From assembly GCA_003151275.1 (NCBI GenBank), contig PLXC01000162.1, forward strand, positions 1-64,000: 64,000 nucleotides of DNA, read 5' to 3'. The notes under the pieces are model-generated. The model saw only the letters and a list, made by a program, of their open reading frames with translations. It was not told where the DNA came from and ran no database searches. How positions within the stretch are numbered: the first letter of the stretch is position 1; the number at the start of each line of letters is the position of its first letter. Made by a program: the position numbers and the translations under genes. Source of the stretch: Candidatus Melainabacteria bacterium. Lineage in GTDB: Bacteria > Cyanobacteriota > Vampirovibrionia > Obscuribacterales > Obscuribacteraceae. This document shows positions 1 through 7,055 of this stretch, piece by piece.

Positions 1-677
1 TCTTTGCGGTTGCTGATGGCATGGGCGGCGCGGTTGGCGGAGCGAAAGCGAGCAAACTTGCTGTCGATGCGATTGAAAAGCGTTGGAAGGAATTACCACC
101 GCCGGCTTCTGATCGAGAATCTATTCAAAAATGGCTACTCGAGACGGTGACTCTGGCAAATCAATCTGTTTGGCACGAAGCCGAAGAAGATTCGACAGTT
201 CGAGGAATGGGAACCACGGTAGTTGTTGCCGTTCAAGGCGAAGATAACTATATGGAGATAGCCCACGTGGGCGATTCTCGCGCTTATCTTTTACGTGATG
301 GCAAACCGACCTTACTGACCAACGACCACTCAGTGGTCCAGGAGATGGTGAGAGCGGGAAGATTGACTGAAGAGCAAGCTCGAATCAATCCTTACAAAAA
401 CTTAATCACTCGTTGCTTAGGGCACGAAGAGAAAGTTGAAGTTGATCAGACGCCTGTTGAGCTGAAACGTGGAGACTGGATTGTTTTGTGCTCTGACGGC
501 TTGCCGACAGTTCTACGAGATGAGCAGATATGCGACGTTGTCAGCACTACGCATGAACCTGATGGGGTATGTGAAGAGCTAGTCAAACTGACTTTGGATG
601 GCGGAGCGCCCGACAACGTTACCGTCGTAGTAGTGAATTATTTTGATCCGGAAGATTCTGACAACGGAAACAAGTAA
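1..677 (+). CDS. PP2C-family Ser/Thr protein phosphatase (5' end outside window)
   Basis: Metal-dependent phosphatase that removes phosphate from Ser/Thr residues, expected to counter the kinase two genes downstream. The reading frame is already open at base 3 and begins FAVADGMGG, the PP2C metal-binding DGMGG motif, so the true start lies upstream of the window. Further family motifs follow in order: GTTVVVA, HVGDSRAYLL, LTNDHSVVQEMV, ITRCLG, WIVLCSDGL and, near the end, APDNVTVVVV, whose Asp is a metal ligand. No membrane segment is visible in the part present. It ends 6 nt before the FHA gene, and four genes follow each other with gaps of 2-6 nt, so they are probably one operon. The family call is secure; the substrate is inferred only from the neighbours. 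Confidence 0.93.
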   Translation, partial: FAVADGMGGAVGGAKASKLAVDAIEKRWKELPPPASDRESIQKWLLETVTLANQSVWHEAEEDSTVRGMGTTVVVAVQGEDNYMEIAHVGDSRAYLLRDGKPTLLTNDHSVVQEMVRAGRLTEEQARINPYKNLITRCLGHEEKVEVDQTPVELKRGDWIVLCSDGLPTVLRDEQICDVVSTTHEPDGVCEELVKLTLDGGAPDNVTVVVVNYFDPEDSDNGNK

Positions 678-683
678 ACGTCC

Positions 684-1151
684 ATGTCAATGAGCGGCAC
701 AGAATGCGCACGTTGCGGTGGGGTAATCGACCCCGAGGGCAGGTGCTCCGTATGTGGCATCACTCAGCAGATAGGCGCTGGCGATTCTAATGGTTCTCAA
801 GGCGATAAAGCAGCAGAGCTTTACGCCGCACCTGGCGGCGGGCGCCGAGAAACGAAGCAGGCCCGACCTGCTTTCTTGTTCAATAAGTTGACCAACGACC
901 GATTTGCCTTGACCCAGTCAGTAAGCAAAATCGGTCGAGATCAGACAAATAACATATCCCTCACCGCCGATCATTATATATCCCGGCATCACGCCTGGGT
1001 TTTACAGATGCAAGGCGGCTTCTGGGTTGAGGATCTAGGTAGCACTAACGGCACGCTGTTAAACGGCGAGATCTTGACCGAACGCAAACAAATCTTCCCC
1101 GGCGATCGCATCACGTTTGGCAAAACCGAAATGATCTTCGTGCTGGAATAA
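684..1151 (+). CDS. Zinc-ribbon FHA-domain protein
   Basis: 155 aa phosphothreonine-binding adaptor. The N-terminus carries two CxxC pairs (CARC at about residues 8-11, CSVC at about 21-24), a typical short zinc ribbon. After a Gly/Ala-rich linker the C-terminal half is an FHA domain with IGRD, the SRHH phosphate-contacting motif and DLGSTNGTLLNG. FHA domains bind phosphothreonine peptides, so this is likely a reader of the kinase encoded 2 nt downstream. An ATG two codons in (690) is an alternative start. Domain assignment is firm; the partner is inferred from the operon. Confidence 0.9.
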   Translation: MSMSGTECARCGGVIDPEGRCSVCGITQQIGAGDSNGSQGDKAAELYAAPGGGRRETKQARPAFLFNKLTNDRFALTQSVSKIGRDQTNNISLTADHYISRHHAWVLQMQGGFWVEDLGSTNGTLLNGEILTERKQIFPGDRITFGKTEMIFVLE

Positions 1152-1153
1152 AC

Positions 1154-3121
1154 ATGACTGGCGACTTTGGTCAGTACAAAATTCTCGCCGAAATTGGTCG
1201 GGGAGGAATGGGCATTGTTTATCAAGCTTTGGATCAACGAGACAAAAGACTCGTGGCTATCAAGCAGCTCGTTATAGCGAACATCGATCCAGCCAAAGAA
1301 CAGGAATTTCGCGATCGGTTCAGGCGTGAGGCGGCGACTGCGTCTCGATTGAAGCATCCGAATATTGTCACCGTCTATGATGTCTCAACTGAGACCAACA
1401 ACTATTTCTACGTCATGGAGTTTCTCGAAGGTCACAGCCTTCGCCGTGAGCTTGAGATCAATGGCGGACGTCTAACCCCAGAAAAGTATTGGCCAATCTT
1501 TGCCCAAGTTGTCGAAGGTCTCTCTTTTGCTCATAGCATGAACGTCGTACACAGGGACGTGAAGCCGGACAACATTTTTATCCTCAACGATGGCCGGGTA
1601 AAAATCACTGATTTCGGCATTGCCCGCTCGGCGGATGATTTCGAACAAACTAGTTTGACTAAAACTGGCGTGATGATGGGCACTCTGGCCTACGTTTCGC
1701 CGGAGCAACTGCAAGATGCGAAAAACGTTGATCATCGTGCCGACATATTTTCACTCGGCGTCGTCAGCTATGAATCACTTTCCGGCCATGTCCCATTCAC
1801 CGGAGATGGTATCGCTCAAACTATTGTCAAAATTGTCTCACAGGAGGAAAAGCCACTCCACATCTTGCTTCCATACATTAGTGTTCAGACTTCAGCAACT
1901 GTGACAAAAGCACTGAGAAAAAGAGCGCGTGAACGATTTCGTTCAGTCAAAGAGTTTGCCAGAGAATTTCAAGAATCATTGGGTGACGCTGCTTGTGAGG
2001 TGCCGTCGGGCGAACCGAGCCCTTCCACTGCCGCTTGTGTCACCGATGCTGGTGGCTGGCAAGAGCCCGAAGATTTGAGACAGTTGCGCATGCAGATGGC
2101 ACCGCCATTACACAGCACACCTTCAGATTACACATTCAAATCCAATATAGTCGGAGATATCGATCCAGGTATGACGATTGCGCCTACGGCAGCGTTCGAC
2201 GTCAAAGCTGAAATCACAATGAAAAATCGCTCTGCGCCTGCGCGTCAAGAGGTATCGCAAGCCAGTAAACCGATCCATATATTTGATACACATGGCAAAA
2301 ATCAGACAAAACTAGTTGAGCCGGCTCTGGTTTGCTACAGATCCGGGCGCGTCATCGTTGGCGATACTGCCACCCGACAGGTGCACGTATATTCATTTGA
2401 AGGCAGATGGGTTGGCGATTTGGTTATGAAACCAGATTCTGAGACGAAAACACGCGGCGGCTCTCTCACCAAACCTAGTGGCATCGCCATCGACGTTAAA
2501 GGGCGCGTCTACGTGGTCGATAGCAGCGACCCGTACGTTCGAGTATTCGACAGCAAGGGCGTCTTCATCAAGGAATTTTGCAACATCCAAGGTAAAGAAG
2601 GGGGGCTGCAAGGTATAGCGTTGGATTCGACTGGCCTGATTTATTTGTCCGACGTTACCAACGCCTGTGTGCAAGTATTTCAGTCTGATCTCGGCTTGTG
2701 GATGAGAAAAATAGACAATAAAGGTAAAAGCGATGCTAATTTGCAATTACCGGCGGGATTGGCCATCGATCGCTCGAACCAGCTCTACTGCGCCGATTAC
2801 GGGACATCACAGATATATGTCTTCAGCAAGTCAGGAAATTTGCTGCGATCGTTTGGTGGCAAGGGCACGGGACCAGGTCAATTCAATGTTCCGAGAAGTG
2901 TTGCCGTGGATAAAAACGACAAAATTTACGTGCTTGATTCGCTTAACCATCGCATTCAAGTTTTTGGCCCGACCGGTAATTTGTTCTATGCTTTTGGCGG
3001 ACGAGGAAGCGATCCCGGTAAATTTGTCGGTCCGTCAGACCTGAGCATCGATCTGGAAAATAATCTTCTCTACGTCGCGGACAAAGGCAATCAACGTATC
3101 CAAGTATTTGAGCTATCTTAA
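1154..3121 (+). CDS. Ser/Thr protein kinase with C-terminal NHL beta-propeller
   Basis: 655 aa. Residues 8-270 form a Hanks-type kinase: glycine loop IGRGGMG (14-20), ATP lysine in VAIK (Lys37), catalytic loop HRDVKPDN (133-140) and DFG (153-155), so it looks active. A Ser/Pro/Thr-rich linker (about 285-370) leads to NHL-type repeats to the C-terminus (repeated patterns such as GIAID..GRVYVVD, VFDSKG, NHRIQVFG), predicting a six-bladed propeller. This resembles mycobacterial PknD in order, but I see no membrane helix between kinase and propeller, so the whole protein should be cytoplasmic. It lies 2 nt after the FHA gene and 2 nt before maf. The propeller is probably a protein-binding or substrate-docking module (inference). 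Confidence 0.92.
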   Translation: MTGDFGQYKILAEIGRGGMGIVYQALDQRDKRLVAIKQLVIANIDPAKEQEFRDRFRREAATASRLKHPNIVTVYDVSTETNNYFYVMEFLEGHSLRRELEINGGRLTPEKYWPIFAQVVEGLSFAHSMNVVHRDVKPDNIFILNDGRVKITDFGIARSADDFEQTSLTKTGVMMGTLAYVSPEQLQDAKNVDHRADIFSLGVVSYESLSGHVPFTGDGIAQTIVKIVSQEEKPLHILLPYISVQTSATVTKALRKRARERFRSVKEFAREFQESLGDAACEVPSGEPSPSTAACVTDAGGWQEPEDLRQLRMQMAPPLHSTPSDYTFKSNIVGDIDPGMTIAPTAAFDVKAEITMKNRSAPARQEVSQASKPIHIFDTHGKNQTKLVEPALVCYRSGRVIVGDTATRQVHVYSFEGRWVGDLVMKPDSETKTRGGSLTKPSGIAIDVKGRVYVVDSSDPYVRVFDSKGVFIKEFCNIQGKEGGLQGIALDSTGLIYLSDVTNACVQVFQSDLGLWMRKIDNKGKSDANLQLPAGLAIDRSNQLYCADYGTSQIYVFSKSGNLLRSFGGKGTGPGQFNVPRSVAVDKNDKIYVLDSLNHRIQVFGPTGNLFYAFGGRGSDPGKFVGPSDLSIDLENNLLYVADKGNQRIQVFELS

Positions 3122-3123
3122 AA

Positions 3124-3756
3124 TTGAACACCGTTTCTAAACCAAATGGCAGACTAATCCTCGCTTCCATCTCTCCGCGACGAAAGGATTTGTTGCAGGC
3201 GTTGGGATTGTCATTCGACGTCCAGCCAAGCACCATCGACGAAATCATAGACCCTGAGTTGAAACCAGAGCAATTGGTTTTGAATTTGGCCAAGCAAAAA
3301 ACTGAAGACGTATTCGCTAGTATTAATCAAGAATCCCATTCTGAGCGGCTTCTTGTCCTTGGTGCGGACACTGTCGTGGTGCTTGATGGAAAGTTTTTGG
3401 GCAAACCGATCAATCAAGATGACGCCGTTACGATGTTGAAGAGACTCTCTGGGCGGCACCATGAGGTCTATACAGGCGTCTGGCTAATTGTGCGCGAAGC
3501 GGATGGTTCTATCCAGGCAAGCCATAGCTGCGAGCGGTCAATCGTTTACTTCCGAGCTTTAGATGAGCGGGAGATGAAGGCTTATGTGGCTACTGGTGAA
3601 CCTATGGATAAGGCCGGCGCTTACGCGCTTCAAGGTATTGGTGCGGCATTAGTTGAAAAAATAGAAGGTTCACACACAAACATTGTTGGCTTGCCAATAC
3701 CAAATGTAGTATCACTTCTGCGTGCATCAGGTTATCCAATTCTCGGTTTGCCGTAA
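3124..3756 (+). CDS. maf: Maf-like nucleoside triphosphate pyrophosphatase
   Basis: 210 aa. Maf proteins hydrolyse non-canonical or modified NTPs (dTTP/UTP or m7GTP classes) to NMP and pyrophosphate, a house-cleaning role also linked to septum formation. The family signature is clear: LASISPRRKDLLQALG near the N-terminus, then GADTVVVLDGKFLGKP, the S-G-R-HHEVYTGV segment, and AGAYALQGIGAALVEKIEGSHTNIVGLP. The start is TTG 2 nt after the kinase stop; no nearby ATG fits the family N-terminus. Placement as the last gene of the phosphorylation operon is tight but its functional link to the kinase is unknown. Confidence 0.92.
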   Translation: MNTVSKPNGRLILASISPRRKDLLQALGLSFDVQPSTIDEIIDPELKPEQLVLNLAKQKTEDVFASINQESHSERLLVLGADTVVVLDGKFLGKPINQDDAVTMLKRLSGRHHEVYTGVWLIVREADGSIQASHSCERSIVYFRALDEREMKAYVATGEPMDKAGAYALQGIGAALVEKIEGSHTNIVGLPIPNVVSLLRASGYPILGLP

Positions 3757-3879
3757 ATGAGCCACTGGAATTAAACAGCCTTAATCACAGGGTTTAGCAT
3801 ATGAAGTACCCGGGATTTTAATGGGCAAGCCCATCCACTTATGTGTTAACTTCTACTAGGAACGTTTGAGGGTGAACCG

Positions 3880-5304
3880 GTGCGAAGACGAAATTTGACG
3901 GCAGCGCTGCAATTGGCGGTACTTAGCTCTTTTGTGGCATGCGGAACAGTTCTCGCCTCCGATTCAGATCCATCGTTAGATCCAATGTGGACAGACCCAG
4001 CTGTTGCGGACAAAAAGGCTGCGGCTGTGCCAGCCGAGGTCCAGTCAGAAGCGCAAACAGGCTCAGCGCCCTTATGCTCAATAGACTCTCTCAAACAAAG
4101 CGCCCTAATCAAAACCGGTGGCTGGCCAGGCATCGGACCGTTTAAGGGAGACGGCAATGAATATGTCGATGCCGGCCTAAATCGGCTCAAAGTCGAATCC
4201 AGTAAAGACAAGATTACCAGCGCAGAACTGCGTCTGAATAATCAAAACAAAAACACAGCCATATTCAACCTGGAGATGAGTGCGGATTTTCTGCTCGAAT
4301 CACTTGGTGCCAAGGCGGCACGAATATCCGATTTCAATGGTCAGCTCGAAAAGTCAAGAGCTAAACTTTTGCAGAGTAGCGAAAGCGCGCCACTCAACCT
4401 CTCGGCGGGCAGCTACTTGGTTTACTTGCACCCGGAACAGGATAAGAGTGCCGCAGATAAGTATTCATTCGTGATCAAAGTGAGCAGCAAAGATGCAAGT
4501 TCAGACTTGATCAAGCGACATTCAAGTGGTGCAACCACCGCAGCCGCGACGGCGCCCACAACGGCGACAACAACGCCTGCGACAAACAAGGAGAACGGCT
4601 GGGAGACCACCAAAACCGCGACTAGCTTAAGCCCGGCAGATGCCGCAACAACGCCAAAAACGACCAGCAGCAGACCGAACATATCTACTCCAGCCGGGCT
4701 CGGATTTGGTATCGAAACGGGCATCCCAAAGGGTACGGCTCGCACGACAACGACTCAAACCAAAATCGCCACAGCGCTGCCAACCACATCAACTACGAGT
4801 TCCGCGTCGAGTCCTTTGCCATCAACCTCTGCGCCTACGTCGACGTCGACGACATCAAATCCTGATGATTCAAATCCACCTGCAGCACCACTATCAATGA
4901 AGGATACCTTTAGAGACGTGATCGCCGGCTGGCAGAAATTGAAAAAAGTGGCAGTCCGACAGAGAGATACATCAGAGTTGTCGCAAGTGTTGTCGGGGCG
5001 CGCTCTGATACGCCAATCAGATGCAATCAAGTGGTTGCAAACCAATCACAAATACTACGACATGAATCCAAAAGGGGTAGTTGTAGACCACTTCGTTGAT
5101 CTTGGCAAAGGTCAGAAATATGCGGTATACGCTCTGGTCAAAGAGGCCAGCAAGTACATGGACGAACCGACAGGGCAAGTGATCAAAGACAGTGAAGACA
5201 CGTACAATGTCAACTACACGATTGAAAAATCCGGAGACAAGTGGCTGATTAGTGATTCGTCAATTGTTGGTCAACCAACCAAAACAACGACCAAGACCCA
5301 TTAA
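3880..5304 (+). CDS. Secreted protein with C-terminal ARC6-like IMS domain
   Basis: 474 aa, GTG start. The N-terminus (MRRRNLTAALQLAVLSSFVA then CGTVLASD) is a signal peptide with a possible lipobox-like Cys. Residues about 60-200 are a globular region I do not recognise. Residues about 205-340 are an extreme Thr/Ser/Ala/Pro low-complexity linker. The C-terminal 125 residues match the IMS (DUF4101) pattern: a GWQKLK start, LSQVLSGRAL, WLQTNHKYYDM, DSEDTYNVNYTIEK and WLISDSSIVG. IMS domains occur in cyanobacterial Ftn2/chloroplast ARC6 division proteins (intermembrane part) and in other cyanobacterial proteins. Here there is no J-domain, so it is not an ARC6 orthologue. It stands alone with 123 nt upstream and 30 nt before the M23 peptidase gene. 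Confidence 0.75.
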   Translation: MRRRNLTAALQLAVLSSFVACGTVLASDSDPSLDPMWTDPAVADKKAAAVPAEVQSEAQTGSAPLCSIDSLKQSALIKTGGWPGIGPFKGDGNEYVDAGLNRLKVESSKDKITSAELRLNNQNKNTAIFNLEMSADFLLESLGAKAARISDFNGQLEKSRAKLLQSSESAPLNLSAGSYLVYLHPEQDKSAADKYSFVIKVSSKDASSDLIKRHSSGATTAAATAPTTATTTPATNKENGWETTKTATSLSPADAATTPKTTSSRPNISTPAGLGFGIETGIPKGTARTTTTQTKIATALPTTSTTSSASSPLPSTSAPTSTSTTSNPDDSNPPAAPLSMKDTFRDVIAGWQKLKKVAVRQRDTSELSQVLSGRALIRQSDAIKWLQTNHKYYDMNPKGVVVDHFVDLGKGQKYAVYALVKEASKYMDEPTGQVIKDSEDTYNVNYTIEKSGDKWLISDSSIVGQPTKTTTKTH

Positions 5305-5334
5305 ATGCCAACAAGCTGGCACTAGAAAGATCCA

Positions 5335-7053
5335 TTGATTTCGTCCCGCAAAAACGCAAACGCTTCGAAGTCTACTCAGTACCTTGTTCTTGGATGCACG
5401 ATTGCGCTCTGCTCTTCGCTTGTAGTTTTGGCGCAAAAGCCTCTATCTCTGGGTCAGTCCTTACTGCGTGCAGACTCACAGAGACCTTATTCGGTACCTA
5501 CCTCGGTGTCAGCGCAGTCCCTCAAATCCGCGGCGTCGCCTGCACCCGAAAGCGTTGCGAGCGATAATGCTCCAGCAAACTTAAATGTTATCGCCCTTAA
5601 AGATGAGCAGGGCAAGGATGTGAAACCATCCGCGATGCTAGCTTATGATCGAGATCTGCTCTTCCTCTCACCAAATCGCCTTTGGATCAGCCCCGGAGCG
5701 GTGGCTGAATTAGGCAGTGTAACAGCTCTTACAGTCAAAAAAATAGAACCTCCAAAGAGTTTTGGCAGTCTGAAATTCCAAGAATTCAACACATTTGCGC
5801 TGTTTCCGGCTCGCAAATCCATAATCGTTTTGGACAAGTCTGGAGACCTATATGAATACTCTCCTGCCACCAATAAATGGCAGCTGTTCAGAGCCAATCT
5901 GCCTTTTTTAAAAGGGCAGCCTGATCCCGAGTTCATCGATCTGAGCATCGCCGGCAAGACCGTGATATTGCTGGATCCGGAACGCAATCAGATCTGGCAA
6001 ACTTATGGTGGCGCCGCACACATGGACGGCTATCTGAAGGATATCCTGCCATGGAGAATTAAGCCCGGCGACACTTACGTCGGAGATGGACTATCAATGG
6101 CGGCAGACAATGGCACCTTCTATGTCTTAAAAAAGTACGGCGCGATCACGAAATTCAGTACCGCCACTGGTGCCCCGGGCAGTCATCAGCTTCCCTTCCA
6201 TCACAAACGTTTGAGTGGCATGCGTCCATCCCGCCTCTCTACAGCAACTGGTGCTCCCCTGTATGTCGTGGAAAGAGAAAACAATCGTGTTTTAGCGATC
6301 GATAAGACGACCGGACACATCTCTCAATTCCTGTTCGCAGGGAGCAGCGATTTGCGAGGGTTGCTGCCTATAGAAGATGGTTTCTGGATTCTAAACTCTG
6401 GAAAGTTATTGCTGCGAAAACTGGCACAGCCGGACAGCATCAAAGTTGCATTTCAAAGACGGGGCAACGATGAGCGATTGGATGGAATGATTATTCCGAT
6501 CCAGGGAGTGGCATTGCCTAGACATGTGGGTGTTTTTCCAGGCGCGCGCAGGCTCTATCGTTTCGGAATTCATGAGGGAATGGATTTCTTCCTTGATCCT
6601 GGCAGCAAGACACAGGTAACTATGGGCACGCCTGTGAGAGCGACAGACGGCGGCAAAGTGCTGCGCGCGGATGCTAACTTCAAAGACATGACGTACCCGC
6701 AGTTTAATCGAGTTATGAATGAGTGCTACAAGGAACACCGCACGTCAGATCGCAATGAGGATCTGTTCCGGGGCTGCCAAGTCTGGATCGGTCATGGCAA
6801 TGGACTCATGACGCGATATGCGCATTTGAGTAAAATCAGTCCAGTACTGAAGAAGGATCAATTGGTATCTCGTGGGGACCTGATCGCTTTTGTTGGTGTC
6901 TCTGGCACGGGGCAAAATCTTCCAGGAAGAACAAAGTACCCACATCTCCATTTTGAAATTTGGTTGGACGGAAAATATTTAGGCTGGGGGCTGACTCCCG
7001 CGGAAACTATGGGTGTGTACGAGGATATTTTCGGAAACGGAGCGGGTGGATAG
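5335..7053 (+). CDS. M23-family (LytM-type) metallopeptidase with propeller-like N-terminus
   Basis: 572 aa, TTG start after an AGAAAGA sequence. The N-terminus is a signal peptide (hydrophobic core YLVLGCTIALCSSLVVLA). Residues about 80-375 have repeated beta-strand patterns such as PLYVVERENNRVLAIDKTTG that suggest a propeller. The C-terminal domain carries the zinc ligands of M23 endopeptidases: HEGMD (His413, Asp417), then RYAHLS and HLHFE (His537, His539). The predicted role is cleavage of peptidoglycan peptide cross-bridges outside the cytoplasmic membrane, in cell separation or remodelling. It sits between an IMS-domain protein and a coiled-coil envelope protein; the next gene begins 2 nt after its stop, consistent with co-expression. 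Confidence 0.88.
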   Translation: MISSRKNANASKSTQYLVLGCTIALCSSLVVLAQKPLSLGQSLLRADSQRPYSVPTSVSAQSLKSAASPAPESVASDNAPANLNVIALKDEQGKDVKPSAMLAYDRDLLFLSPNRLWISPGAVAELGSVTALTVKKIEPPKSFGSLKFQEFNTFALFPARKSIIVLDKSGDLYEYSPATNKWQLFRANLPFLKGQPDPEFIDLSIAGKTVILLDPERNQIWQTYGGAAHMDGYLKDILPWRIKPGDTYVGDGLSMAADNGTFYVLKKYGAITKFSTATGAPGSHQLPFHHKRLSGMRPSRLSTATGAPLYVVERENNRVLAIDKTTGHISQFLFAGSSDLRGLLPIEDGFWILNSGKLLLRKLAQPDSIKVAFQRRGNDERLDGMIIPIQGVALPRHVGVFPGARRLYRFGIHEGMDFFLDPGSKTQVTMGTPVRATDGGKVLRADANFKDMTYPQFNRVMNECYKEHRTSDRNEDLFRGCQVWIGHGNGLMTRYAHLSKISPVLKKDQLVSRGDLIAFVGVSGTGQNLPGRTKYPHLHFEIWLDGKYLGWGLTPAETMGVYEDIFGNGAGG

Positions 7054-7055
7054 AG

